From Bedellia somnulentella (taxonomy: Eukaryota > Arthropoda > Insecta > Lepidoptera > Bedelliidae), in assembly GCA_963576735.1 (NCBI GenBank), contig OY755178.1, forward strand, positions 558,001 to 622,000: 64,000 bases of DNA, in the 5' to 3' direction. Within the stretch, counting starts at the first letter, position 1. Each line of letters begins with the position of its first letter. Positions 11,085 through 22,284 of this stretch are shown here, one piece after another. Below the pieces are notes generated by a model, which did not search any database, was not told the origin of the DNA, and saw only the letters and a list, made by a program, of their open reading frames with translations. A program made the translations under genes and the position numbers.

Positions 11085-11425
11085 GATGTTGAGATGGTTT
11101 GGGCATATAGAGAGGATGGATGACAGTAAATTGGTGAACTTTGTTTTCAAAAGCTATTCCTGACCTGCCCCATAAAAGAGCCAATGTGGAAGGTCATACT
11201 AGTAGAGGACGACCTCGGAGGACACATTTGGATCAAATAGAAAATGTGCCCATAAAGGCAGGTGTCCGAAGTATGAAGAATAAAAGAGCATGTATGAAAA
11301 GATTGATGGATGTGAATGAAACCAGAGAAGTTTGCCAGGATCGTACAAAGTGGCGATCGATAGTTTCTGCCTACCCCAATGGCAACTAACGATAACAGCG
11401 TGATGATAAGTATGTATCTAAAAAG
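11085..11425 (+). pseudogene. LINE 3' fragment (DRTKW block)
   Basis: Starting with GAGATGGTTTGGGCATATAG, it encodes ...GRPRRTHLDQIEN, KAGVRSMKNKRACMKRLMDV and CQDRTKWRSIVSAYPNGN, then a tail AGTATGTATC. It lies directly beside the Helentron-like element. An 82-codon ORF covers most of it, but an upstream frame change and truncation make it a fossil of the 1-1557 family. Confidence 0.85.
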
Positions 11426-11831
11426 TTAAAAAATTTATAATTAGAAATTTGGACCATTCCTCTTGGAGCGCTAACTGACTACCCCATAAGTTAATATTGA
11501 AAATTATAATCAACCACTGTTGACGTAACACGCCGTCATTGTGTTAAGACCTTAAGGGTCAGATATTTAAAACCTTTTCAAGCGAGACTCTCCAAACAGT
11601 ATGGAGTGTTTCGAAGGTTTTTCGTCTTAATTCATAATGCTTATAATTGTTGAATCATGTTTGGACAAGGGTATCTTTTCATGTTTGCTCAAAGCGGAAA
11701 GAGATTAAAAAAGGGTTACAAGCTCATAAATAACTGGGAAGCTCGTTATAAAATAGGGTCTTGTCAGTTTGCACGATAGCTCTTACAATGCGAAATTGAA
11801 TAAGTGACACTTATTATATTATTACTAATGT

Positions 11832-12133
11832 ATAACCGTGGCAACTCAATGGGTCCAATCTTTTATGCTCGGGTCGAGCCAACACCAATTGTGTGATAAA
11901 TTTATCATGGTTGATAACGGTGAGGGAAATCATCGTGAGGAAACCCATATGACTAAGTTGTATTTAGTCATGTCACAGTGCATTCGTACAAAACGTTGAT
12001 AGACCGGCCTCCCATCAAGTCGGTACATTGTTCAAGTAAAACGTGGGTACTCTGAGAAGGTGACAATGTCGCATGATGTTCAGAAGTATTAGCAACTCTA
12101 CCATCCCCTTTGGTACGTGTGAATGTTTGAGTT
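11832..12133 (+). mobile_element. SINE-B, decayed
   Basis: AACCGTGGCAACTCAATGGG, CGGGTCGAGCCAACACCAAT, TGATAACGGTGAGGGAAA and CGCATGATGTTCAGAAGTAT match SINE-B in order with many substitutions. Confidence 0.8.
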
Positions 12134-12474
12134 GAATGTCGAACAGTTTCAAGTTGTAATAGTTTCGTAAAGACGAATATGCCTTTAATTCAAGCTCAGG
12201 GTCAAAGATATCTCTACCTATATACAAAATCGTTCCGTTACTCACAGACAATGCTCAGCCTAACGCCTGGACCTAGTAAACTGAAAATTGGCAATTAGTG
12301 CTTTAGATGAACACTAAGATAGGAATTCTCTGAAATTCTCATCGGGAATTACGGGAAGTTGAATTTTATATGAAACTTCCTTAATTTCAATTCCGTCATG
12401 TTTCAATTCGGTATAAAGATTCCTTAATAGATTTTATACATTCTCAACTCTCAAATTATCAAACGTTAACGCGG

Positions 12475-12510
12475 TATAGCCCCGAAGGGGTTGGCACAGG
12501 TACTATTGCT
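12475..12510 (-). mobile_element. SINE-B 3' fragment
   Basis: TATAGCCCCGAAGGGGTTGG with CACAGGTAC matches the minus-strand SINE-B 3' end only. Confidence 0.55.
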
Positions 12511-13089
12511 TATGAATTGGTTTCTTTTTTTGCTATGAAACCATAAAATATGAGGAAAATTTGGTATATTGAGTATACGATGCATAATAAATGAGTTGGG
12601 TTCTGTATTTATTTCCCTTGAAATTAACCTCATCTTATAGTTTATCGATCCTTACCAATGTGTAGATTAAACGTGACTACACCAAAACATTTTCTACACA
12701 GACAATATACTAACACAAACGAAAAGTTAATGAAATGTGTTGAAAAGCGTGAATCGGGTTGCTCCATGATGTTCGACGAGGGTCGTTCTATATAGACGTC
12801 TCGCTAGTGATGTCCAGCTTATAAAAAAATAAATGGATTCCACGAATTTTCTTACTGCATGTCAAAATAATTCGTACTATACTTACTAGCTTATACTCAA
12901 GCCTATCGTTCCGAGTGGTGTAGACAGAGAGTATTTGCACGTTCCTTTCGCATTCATTATTCTTCTCATATATTTTATTATTTTTTTTAACTTCGGACTT
13001 TTCGCCATTACTATTCAACAAAAATGGTACTGGCGGCAACTCTTTTAAGAAATGCTGAAATTGTAAAAACAATGATCGGTTTGTGAGGA

Positions 13090-13700
13090 TCTGCTACTAT
13101 CGACCAGTGGCTTGAGAAAGCTTATTAAAATATGTGAGGATTTTGCAGTGGTTCATGGACGCAAGCATAATGCTTCCAAGAACGAGCTCATGATTTTCAA
13201 GGCCGGTAACAAGAGGTATTAGTTGGACTTTCCTATCACACTTTGTGGCACTTCTCTGAATATTGTCGAGCAGTTCAAATTCTTCTGTCACTGTATCACG
13301 GATAGGCTTACTGATGATGTGGATATACAAAGAGAACGGCGTTCGCTTTGTGTGCGAAGTAATATGTTGGCTCGTAGGTTTGCGCGTTGTAGTGACCAAG
13401 TAAAACTGTTTCTACACGTGCGGTCTATGGGTCAACCATACTCAGCGTATGTACAGCACTCTGTGAGTGCAATATAATAATGCATCGAGTTCGGGTTGCC
13501 ATGTTTCTGTAGCGCTTCAGGCATGATTGCGGATGCGGAGACTGATTGCTTCTACGCGATCATTCGAAAGCAGGCTGCCATTATTAAGGCGTATACCTGC
13601 GTATACGTTGTACCTCGAACAGTATGCTGGATGTATTGTCAAGCACGTGGGATTCTCCCTTTTTCAAGCACTGGATGGGTTTAAACGCAGTTGGTTTACC
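13090..13700 (+). pseudogene. Second LINE family, RT C-terminal fossil
   Basis: The forward frames read LRKLIKICEDFAVVHGR near 13110, then NELMIFKAGNK, LCGTSLNIVEQFKFFCHC, DDVDIQRERRS and SNMLARRFARC, then (in another frame, from about 13496) PCFCSASGM and FYAIIRKQA. This order is the post-palm region of a LINE reverse transcriptase, where a target-template comparison block follows motif D. At least two frame changes and missing middle sequence show decay. It is a different family from the 1-1557 LINE. The clade is not assigned. Confidence 0.7.
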
Positions 13701-14320
13701 GTCAGGTGCGTGTCTAAATTAATGTTTTTAATGTTTTGGTATGTTGTTTTCTTATATTATTATTTTTATTAATATGTACTAACACTAGGATAAGATTTTT
13801 GAAATAAATATATTGAATTTGAATTTTGAGAATTTATTTAGGCAAATGCAGTCTTCACACGTTCTGTAAGATAATGTTCCGAGGGACGTTTGAGTGACAC
13901 TTCGTATTTCAGGTTCATCTAAATCTTGAATAAACTAATCTGACAAATGTCTCAGTTGTCAATCTGACAGTTATCTTGTGACACTTTCTTGGACAACTAT
14001 AGCTAGAGGCGTTGGGTAGAGTGGGGTCTCTGATAGTCTGAGGTTAATATAGTTGGTTTTCAGACGTTTATTCATATTTGAATGAATAATAAACATATTT
14101 TGTTATCCAACACATAAGTTAGGGCTTACAGATAAAACCTTATTAATTCTTGGTTGCGTTTGTATTTCTCATTGATTATAAATGTATTTTATTTGCTTTA
14201 TCAAATGAAGAAATAGTCTTGTCACTCCTAAATTCAGTGCAAAATTCTATTATTTTCGGAGGTAGGGAACGCAAACACTTCTTAAAAGTGTAAAAAAAAC
14301 TTCAAAAAATTTCGCACCGG
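13700..14320. other. No gene seen; AT-rich spacer
   Basis: No ORF or repeat recognised. An AATAAATATATTG run near 13800 could be the end of the LINE fossil. Confidence 0.5.
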
Positions 14321-14328
14321 CAGCAATT

Positions 14329-14400
14329 GACACGGTAGCTTAATTGGCAGAGCGACGGAGGCGTATACCCGAGGTCGCGGGTTCGATCCCCGCCTGTGTC
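14329..14400 (+). other. tRNA-like core of palindromic element, copy 3
   Basis: It shares acceptor GACACGG and T-arm CGCGGGTTCGATCCCCG with copies 1 and 2. The anticodon arm reads GGAGGCGTATACCC, so it is no better as a tRNA. Confidence 0.65.
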
Positions 14401-14441
14401 GACATTTTTCTTTCATTGATTTATCCTTAATTTATTAGTAA

Positions 14442-15397
14442 CTAGTGGATCGTCCCAGCTTCGCACGGGTAGCGTTGTTTTTTAAATATCTGAGGTTTCT
14501 TTCTTCAGTCACTGCTCAAGCATTGTGAAATTCAGCGCAATGTTTTCAATTTATTAAATTTATAGCACTCCCTAAACAGTGTAGTTTGGTGATTTTTAAT
14601 GCGCTTTGATGAACGGTTCAGTATTTCCGTTTCATAGCAAATTTTGGAATAAAACGCTATGAAGTATTTATAACAATCTAAAAAATAAATCATTACGTGT
14701 TGTAGGATGCAACTACTGGCGCCATCTAGTATGTTATATGTAAATTAGTAACGATTCGGTTTTGGTCACGGGCGCGATGGCTTATTTTATGTATAATTTC
14801 GGTGTTTCTCGACCAATTTCTATGATTCCTTTTTTATTGAATAGGTAATAATGTTACCTTTTTTAAATTAGGGATGAGTGAGAGGTTTACAAACGTAAGA
14901 GTAAACAAATATAATCAGAATGTTCCGAACTGCTAAGCTATCAGGAATTACACGTGTTATTGTGAGTCAACCGTAAAAGATAGACATAAACTGTTGAGAA
15001 TTTTTTTTTAGATAATTTTATGAAGAATATTTCCGTCATATATGATTTCAATGTAAGTTTAACCATAAAGGTTGCACACGCGACGGAAGCTTAAAAAATG
15101 TAGTAACTTCTCCCGTTTTCCCAAAATACCCCTTTACTACTCTGCTGGAAAGTATGCAAAAACCTGCCCAGGAGTATTGAGAATATTTGTACCAAGTTTC
15201 GTTAAAATCCGTCGAGTAGTTTTTGTTTCCATAAGGAACATACAAACCGACAGACAGACAGACAGACAGACAGACAAAAATTTTACTGATTGCATTTTTG
15301 GCATCAGTATCGATCCCTAATCACCACCTGATAGTTATTTTGAAAATATATTTCATGTACAGAATTGACCTCTCTACAGATTTATTATAAGTATAGA
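14442..15397 (-). mobile_element. Helitron C (non-autonomous, 956 bp)
   Basis: On the minus strand it runs from TCTATACTTATAATAAATC to ...GCTTCGCACGGGTAGC-type terminus and CTAG (14442-14445). The flanks are A before the TC and T after the CTAG. A GACA repeat lies at 15249-15279. It encodes no protein; the short ORFs over it are chance. Its near twin is Helitron E. Confidence 0.9.
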
Positions 15398-15439
15398 TAA
15401 TCCCCACATTAGGTTTTCATGAACAAACACATTTAAGCT

Positions 15440-15963
15440 TTTATGTGAGCATTTAAAATAAAGCTATGTCAGTCATTAATAAAAACAAAATCGAAACGTA
15501 TCTCTCAGTCTTTCATACATTCATGTCTTGAAATTGTAGTTGGATCCTCGCAGTTTATATTAGAAATAAAAGCGTGTTATACAAGTATTCTAAATTATTT
15601 AGATATTGGCAATCCCGTGGGAAATTGTGAGCACTCTAGTTTTATTGTGTACCTTACGCATTTCCTTGAAACGCGAATATAATGCTGGCCCGTTGANNNN
15701 NNNNNNNNNNNNNNNNNNNNNNNNNNNNNNNNNNNNNNNNNNNNNNNNNNNNNNNNNNNNNNNNNNNNNNNNNNNNNNNNNNNNNNNNNNNNNNNNNNNN
15801 NNNNNNNNNNNNNNNNNNNNNNNNNNNNNNNNNNNNNNNNNNNNNNNNNNNNNNNNNNNNNNNNNNNNNNNNNNNNNNNNNNNNNNNNNNNNNNNNTATC
15901 GCAACCTTAAGACTTGAGAAAAACGAATGTGAAATGAATTTTATTTTATCACATTATATAATT
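15440..15963. other. Spacer containing a 200-N assembly gap
   Basis: Positions 15697-15896 are unresolved bases. The ORFs that cross them are artefacts. The flanking sequence shows no gene. Confidence 0.9.
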
Positions 15964-16212
15964 GCTGTGTAGTGCAGGCTTAGAATGTCACTACCCCTTT
16001 CTACCCACGGGTGACGTAAGAGGCGACTAAGGGTATCGGGGCTCTTTATTGGATTTTTGGGCGATGCGGTTGGAGACCCATCACCAAAAACCTTTATTTT
16101 TACCATCTTTTCCCCACTCAACTTCCAAAAGTGGCTGAGGAATTTATAATTCCTTAGCTCTGGTTACCCCTTCTAGGGAAATATAGCCGTGAGTATATGT
16201 ATGTATGTATAT
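15964..16212 (+). mobile_element. SINE-A, near full length
   Basis: It runs from GCTGTGTAGTGCAGGCTTAG to GCCGTGAGTATATGTATG. Confidence 0.9.
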
Positions 16213-16313
16213 AATTAACAATTACATCTTTAAGAACTAGCCTAACCTATAGGTTATATAAGCTACCTTCAATCGATGTGAGATCTGAAAATATTTGTTA
16301 ACTATATAAGATA

Positions 16314-16783
16314 CTAGCTGTTGCCCGCGGTTTCACCCGTGTGAAATTTAAAACTTTGATCAATTTCCCGTTCCCGTGGGAATTTCGGGAATTCCTTTCT
16401 TAGTGCACCTCTACGGTACCTAAACCACCGCTCCCTTTAAATTTCAAATGCCTACGTTTAGGCTGTGCATGTTGCTATGTCAGTCAGTCAGTTTCTCCTT
16501 TTTTTAATTTAGTCTCACAGCCCATATATGTCCCCACCAAGGGGCCTACCTTGTATAGGGCGCATCGGTAGACTAACAACTACTACCGTAATAGTAGCCG
16601 GGATCGACGGCTTAACGTGCCCTCCGAAGCACGCAATTATCTTAATTTTCGGATTTAAAGCCTGCAATATCCTTCTTAAAAATTAAATTTGTAAGGTTAC
16701 CACCCCCTGGGGATCGAACCTCCGAACTTGAAACCAAGCGCTTAACCGCGAGACCACTGATGCAGTCATTTTATATATTAAGA
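16314..16783 (-). mobile_element. Helitron D (470 bp) carrying a SINE
   Basis: On the minus strand it begins TCTTAATATATAAAATGAC (preceded by A) and ends with a CGCGGGCAACAG-type terminus and CTAG at 16314-16317 (followed by T). A tRNA-headed SINE occupies about 16510-16766 in the same orientation. It differs in sequence from Helitrons A, C and E. Confidence 0.82.
16510..16766 (-). mobile_element. SINE-D, tRNA-headed, inside Helitron D
   Basis: On the minus strand the head has box A TGGTCTCGCGGTTAAGC and box B GGTTCGATCCCC. The body has TGCGTGCTTCGGAGGGCACG and CCGTCGATCCCGGC, a layout I recognise from lepidopteran tRNA-derived SINEs. The left end is cut by Helitron sequence. Confidence 0.7.
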
Positions 16784-17104
16784 TTAAATACTAAAACTCC
16801 TACCTATGTACAAAGCGAATGTCAGTCAGCAGTTCTGAGTCGAACCAACCGTTTTCCCAAACAAACTGTCTACTTTGAAAAACCGTGTATTTTTATTTCA
16901 ATAAAAAGAAAAAGTAGTGTGGCAGGTAAGAAAAAAATGCTTTTGTGTCATTCTAATATGACAGTCAAGAAAAAAATTCTTCTATGCCACACCAGTGTGA
17001 CAAAATAGTGTGACAGGGAGTCAGGACTCATTTTTTGCATCCGGTTTACATCCAAAATACCAAAACACTATCTTAACTTCTGTTTTTTTTATATTTATAT
17101 TCCC

Positions 17105-17275
17105 GTGGGCGTTGTAATAGATATATAAGACATTGAGACTTTTTAAGGGATTATTGGGCGATTCAGTTGGAAACCCATTTGACTACCTTTTGCCCATTCA
17201 ACTTCAAAAAGTGGATAAAGAATTACTATTTCTGAAGCTGTGGCTACCCTTTTTTGGGATTTATAGCCGTTAGTA
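17105..17275 (+). mobile_element. SINE-A remnant inside Helitron B
   Basis: It sits at the same place as the copy in Helitron A but keeps more of the middle (ATTGGGCGATTCAGTTGGAA). It was therefore in the Helitron before the two copies separated. Confidence 0.8.
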
Positions 17276-17914
17276 TACACTCAAGATTGATTGATGGATG
17301 AATTTCATATATTCCTTTTTGTAGTGGTTATATCAGTCAATCGCATCAAGTTTCAAACTTCTAGATACAGTATATTTATAGATCAAAAATCTGTATACTA
17401 TATTTCAATCCCTTAGGGGGTGAGTTCCAAAAAGCCTTTTTAATCGTTCATAAGAATCATGAAACAAACCATTTTGGACCAAGTTTCTATGTTCAAAAAT
17501 GAGAATATCTTTAGTAAGTATGGATAACAGTTTGGCGACCCGGTGCTGCCCCCTACACTGACTGTTGGTGATGTGTGAGAGATTGCAGCCAATCATCGGT
17601 CAATAGATGGCGGTACTAAATTAAAATTGAGATATGTGCTATTATTTACTAACTATGCATTCTGAGGCTTAAACAGAATATACATTTATGCGTAAGTATA
17701 GCAAAGTATATCTATGAGAATATTAGTTTAAAAATAGTTAATAAAAAAGTTATAAACCAATTCTCAAACCTACCAAATAAATACGCAAAATTCATACTTT
17801 CAATTATCTTTATTCATACATACTCGCAAAGTTGAATGTGAAAGAGAAGGAATAGTGCTTCCTATTATTCTAAGCTAACACAAAAGCAAAAAAAATACAC
17901 AAAAAGATTGCGAT

Positions 17915-17985
17915 GCCCGAGATTCGAACCTCGGTCTTCCGCTTGCATACAGCTACGCAACGAAGACGTTAGTGTTGACTTCAAA
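17915..17985 (-). other. tRNA-like segment inside Helitron B
   Basis: On the minus strand it reads CGTTGCGTAGCTGTATGC, then GAGGTTCGAATCTCGG (box B with a paired T-stem). It is the counterpart of 3650-3722. Confidence 0.55.
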
Positions 17986-18469
17986 TTTTTGATAAGCTAT
18001 ATATCTAGTAGCCATACTATTGAAAAACAATTAAATGGACATTTATTTTGATGAAAATGGATGAAACCCTTATTTTTTCCAAAAAGACTATTAATGAAAA
18101 GTCTGATAAAGTCGTTCGATGAAAAACTTAATAGTGTAAATATGGGGAGCCATATAAAAGTTATGTTTTTTTTTATGTTCCTGTAGGAACCCTTGCGAAA
18201 TCCGGGATAAATGATATCCTATATGTTGGCTAGGTGTATAAGCTACATTAATACCAAATTTGATCAAGATCCGTCTGGTAGAATTAACGTGATGACCGGA
18301 CATACAGACAGACAGATAGACAGAGTAGACAGACAGTCATTTTTTTCAAAAAGCGCAAATTTGGCTCCAGTATCGAAAATTAAACATATTCCACTGGTTT
18401 TTAATTTTTTTTCTTCATTGTACAGTTTTGACCTCGGTGCAGTCTTATGTAGAATAGAATATAGAAGAT

Positions 18470-18863
18470 AAAAAAAGATAACCGATCTAGTTTTAAACAA
18501 AAAGCTTATCTGAACATTTGTGTAAGAGTTCATGTTTTACCTAGTACATGTCTGTCTTTTGTTAGTGTTTTGTGTTTTGCAATACCAAACAAAAAGGGTC
18601 ATTGTAATAAATACGTGATATTACTTTTAGAAAAGTACTAAAGCCTCTCTCTTTCAAGTTTCTTTCTGCGAATAAGCGACACATGCTTGACCGAATTGAA
18701 TTTGTGTTTGGAGGAAGCGACAACGACCACGGACTTTGTAGAGTAATGTTTTTGGAGACCGAATGGCGGGCGAACCGAATGGCTAAATAAATATGCCTTA
18801 TAGATTCATCACGTGTGTGTCCATCTTTATGTTACAGACGTTTATTTCTTTTTGTTTAGTATG
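18470..18863. other. No gene seen
   Basis: Non-repetitive, moderately AT-rich sequence with no supported ORF. Confidence 0.55.
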
Positions 18864-19067
18864 CGGTTTTTTTAAGTGGTTTTTGGACGATGCGGATGGA
18901 GATCCATCACCAACGATACTTTATTTCTACCATCTTGCCATCTATCAACTTCTATTTCTACCATCTTGTCGTCTATCAACTTCCAAAAAGTTAGCTGAAA
19001 AGTTTCTAGCTCTGAAGGTCTGGCCACCCCTTTTTGGGGTTTATGGCCGTAAGTATATGCATGTATC
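18864..19067 (+). mobile_element. SINE-A, 5'-truncated
   Basis: It starts within the family body (TTTAAGTGGTTTTTGGACGA) and ends TATGGCCGTAAGTATATGC. A 20-bp block around TTCTACCATCTTG is locally duplicated. Confidence 0.82.
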
Positions 19068-19279
19068 TTATATGTATATAGTCCAACATGTATCACAATG
19101 TTAACAGATAAATTTTAAACAGTACTGGTACAGTGAGGTCGTTTATTGATCGAAATTCGACCATGATTTCTTAAACGATTTCTTTAGAACTCTAGAGAAA
19201 CTCAATATGACTACAAATTATGACAAAAGATAAAAGTGTTTGGAAATTAAAATTTGATACTTTTTTCAACATAACAAAA

Positions 19280-19642
19280 CATAAACATAACATAAACGTT
19301 CACGCCGAATATCCCCGAAGGGGTTGGCAGAGGTACTAATACTTCTGAACATCACGTGACTTTGTCACCTGGTGTTCAGAGTACCCACGTTTTGCATGGA
19401 CAGTGTACTCACGTGATAGGGGGCAGGCCTATCGCCGTTTTGTACGAATACACTGTCACATGACTAAGTACTACTCAGCCATGTGGGTTTCCTCACGATG
19501 TTTTTCCTCAGCGTTAACAACCATGATAAATTAACCACACATATGTCTTGAGAAAAGACAAATTGGTGTAGGCCCGACCCAGGATTTGAACACTAGTCGT
19601 TTGCAGGATAACCGAGTGTTCTACCCACTGGGCTATCACGGC
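19280..19642 (-). mobile_element. SINE-B, full length
   Basis: The AACATAACATAAACG tail is at the left, the body follows in family order, and the head ACTGGGCTATCACGGC is at the right. Confidence 0.93.
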
Positions 19643-19876
19643 TGGCACTTTTTTCAATTAAATTATTTATTGGTTTAATCTTGTGCGTATCATTATTTTT
19701 GTACTCACTCTGCTTTATTTTCAATAGTATCACAAAAATATGTTACAACAGCATGAAAACTCAGCTGTTATATTGTAATACTCAAGGGACATAATAATAT
19801 TGTTTTTGCTAAAAGACCTTTGACAGAGTGAACGAAAATCCGTTTTGTATTTATAAAAGCTCTTTGGCGAGCTTTT

Positions 19877-19950
19877 TAACCTCTGTAGCTTAGTGGAAAG
19901 GTTTTTGATCTAAAAAAAATAACATATGTTCAAATCCCAACCCGGGATCT
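19877..19950 (+). other. tRNA-like SINE head fragment
   Basis: CCTCTGTAGCTTAGTGGAAAG resembles box A and GTTCAAATCCCAACCC resembles box B at tRNA spacing. No body typical of SINE-A or B follows. Confidence 0.4.
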
Positions 19951-20547
19951 TCACAAATTAAATTCTAATGTATAGTCAGTTAGATAATACTATGTGTATT
20001 CATTTTGGTTTGTTTCATTGTGATAAAAAAATGAGTATTTTGAACTCCAAGACTATACGTATTTTTCTAGGATACCTAGTACTCTTTCTATCACGTAAAG
20101 CTTGATAAAATGTTTTCATTCAATTGTAGCGAATGCTCAACCACAGTTAGCAGAAAAAGACAAAAACAATACAATAAATAAAACCAAATAGTCGAAAAAT
20201 TTTCATAAAACAAATAAAACACGTAAATCTCGCTTTGGTCATAAAAAAGCTAATCGCGACCAGAATGCAGGGTTGCGCTGTAAATCAATTTGAGCGCGAG
20301 TGTACCAAGTACAGTCGGTGATAAAAATGTAAATTGGGTCCGCGTGTTAGCCGCGCGGTTTTCACGTTTCTCTATCGTATGTTAAAAGAAGATTATGTTG
20401 ATGCAGATGGGAACTTTTAATTGTAATACTCAGAAATAATTATATATTTTTTTGCTTTTGTTTTTGTTATTTAGGTACGAAGGGCTTATTTTAAGGAGTA
20501 GGTAGTTTAAGGTAATATTTTTGGTTATGAACTCATTTGTTGTCTAT
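19950..20547. other. No gene seen
   Basis: AT-rich spacer with no supported ORF or repeat. Confidence 0.55.
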
Positions 20548-20558
20548 TATATTTCTAC

Positions 20559-20806
20559 ATACATACATACATATACTCACGGCTATAAATCCCTAGAAGG
20601 GGTAGCCAGAGCTAAGGAATTAGAAATTCCTCAGCCACTTTTGGAAGTTACGTGGGGATTAGATGGTGAAATAAAGGTTCTTGGTGATGGGTCTCCAACC
20701 GCATCGCCCAAAAATCCCTTTGAAACCCCTATACCGTTAGTCGCCTTTTACGTACACCCACCGGAAGAAATGGGGTAGTGCTATTCTAAGCCGGCACTAC
20801 ACGGAC
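20559..20806 (-). mobile_element. SINE-A, full length with target duplication
   Basis: TATATTTCTAC repeats at 20548-20558 and 20807-20817. The tail is a CATA repeat at the left, and the head ends GGCACTACACGG at the right. Confidence 0.92.
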
Positions 20807-21242
20807 TATATTTCTACTATTGTTGTAAATTGTATTGTATACATTACTTTCTGCATAATATACGCATTTATTTATGACTATGATTATATTCGTTTTTATT
20901 TCTGAGGTAAAGAATGAGAACATGTTAACATTAAAACCAACAAACAATCTCAGGTACAAAGTGATAAGATAAGGAAGATAATCTTCCAATTGCTTATTGC
21001 ATTTGTTCTCAAGAACCAAATTGTTCAGTTTAACGCTTTCTAATAAACTTGTTACATATAAAAATTAATATCATTTCTACTCGCAAGTTGGAATTCAGTC
21101 TTTGGCAGCGATAGCAGAGCACGTTTAGAGTATTTGCGTTGTACCGTCGCGCGGTCATTATTTTTATTGCGTCAAAACAAAACACTTGACCGAAACGTGA
21201 CGAGTTCCCGTCGCCATTTTGGAATATCATTTTCGTTTGTTT

Positions 21243-21895
21243 TAACTTAACCGTTTGAAAAGTGGAAACAAAGCTGTAATTGCAATGTTTCCTCATTTAT
21301 GAAAAGGTATCAAGCGTGGAAATACTTCAACTGTGTCATAGATCTTATTTCATTTCGTTATTACAACTTGGCAAGTAGGTGTGTGGTGTTGGATTAGAAT
21401 AGCACTTATATTTTTTTCTCCGGGTATCGTAAAGGGTTGCTTAGAGTATTCGGTTTTTATGTGATTGTTGGGTGATATGGCTGGAGACCCATCATTAATA
21501 ACTTTTATTTTAAAATTTTATCTCCATTCAACTTCCAAAAGTGGCTGAGTAATTTCTAATTCCTAGAGGTAAGGAACACGAAAGAAAGTAAGGAAAGAAT
21601 AAAAGGAAACGATATTCTTTGGCCAAGGAATCGTATGTTGAGCAAAGATTGAATGCATTCAGATCTCAACAAATTATTGAAGAACAATAAAACCACCTGG
21701 AATAACTAAGGACGGAGCAACTCACCAGGATACCACAAGTAAGTGCTTTTCTTTATTATGACTAAATAATTAATTATTTAGTATAATATAATAATAATTA
21801 TGAATAATTGAACATATGGTAGCAGAGCTAATTATTGAACATTTTTGAAGAGCTACCCTTTTTGAGGATTTATAGCCGTAAGTATATGTATGTAT
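21243..21895 (+). repeat. Tandem duplication, unit 1
   Basis: GAAAAGTGGAAACAAAGC, TAATTGCAATGTTTCCTC, CATAGATCTTATTTCATT and TTATTACAACTTGGCAAG followed by a decayed SINE-A recur in order in unit 2 at 21896-22284. A roughly 280-bp insertion of unknown type (about 21568-21850) interrupts the SINE in this unit. Confidence 0.7.
21378..21895 (+). mobile_element. SINE-A, decayed, interrupted
   Basis: The 5' part is at 21378-21567 (GTGTGGTGTTGGATTAGAAT) and the 3' part at about 21851-21895 (GAGCTACCCTTTTTGAGG to GTAAGTATATGTATG). The intervening 21568-21850 contains TGGTAGCAGAG, which looks like the start of an initiator-Met primer site, so a partial LTR element is possible but unproven. Confidence 0.7.
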
Positions 21896-22284
21896 AACTT
21901 TACCTTTTGGAAAGTGGAAACAAAGTTGTAATTGCAATGTTTCTTCGTTTATGAAAATGTATCTAGTGTGGGAATACTAAATGGGTTTATGTGATAGATC
22001 TTATTATATTTTGTTATTACAACTTGACAAGTAGCTGTGTTGGATTGAAATAGCACTAATCCATTTCTTTCGTTTCTCTATTATATTGCTCTATTATGTT
22101 CTGTGGGTGATCTAAAGCGTAAAATAGTGTGTTGGGTTAGTTATGTGATTATTGGCCAATGTCAACCATTATTTGTTTTAGAATCTTTTCCCCACTCAAC
22201 ATCCAATAGTGGGCGGGAATTTTCGAATTCTGAAGCTCTGGCTACTCTTTCTAGTATTCATGGATTAAAAGTCGTGATTATGTA
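21896..22284 (+). repeat. Tandem duplication, unit 2, with decayed SINE-A
   Basis: This is the second copy of the 21243 segment, including a diverged SINE-A at about 22034-22284 (GCTGTGTTGGATTGAAATAG). It lacks the 280-bp insertion seen in unit 1. Confidence 0.7.

Larger units (their letters stand above)
14320..15440 (+). mobile_element. Palindromic tRNA-like element, copy 3, split by Helitron
   Basis: The tRNA-like core (14329-14400) is followed by its tail, ending TTTATTAGTAA at 14441. The tail resumes after the Helitron at 15398 with TAATCCCCACATTAGG and TTTTCATGAACAAACAC. The joined site equals the unoccupied site at 2671/2672. Confidence 0.65.
17022..18468 (-). mobile_element. Helitron B (relative of A, 3' end lost)
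   Basis: On the minus strand the 5' end TCTTCTATATTCTATTC follows A. It tracks Helitron A through the GACA/GTCT repeat, the tRNA-like segment and a SINE-A. The match ends near 17022, just where A has its terminal hairpin and CTAG, so this copy lacks a recognisable 3' terminus. Its nearest left neighbour is Helitron D. Confidence 0.82.

Noticed and set aside
15599..15917. ORFs crossing the N block
   Set aside because: The middle is unresolved sequence; the frames are artefacts.
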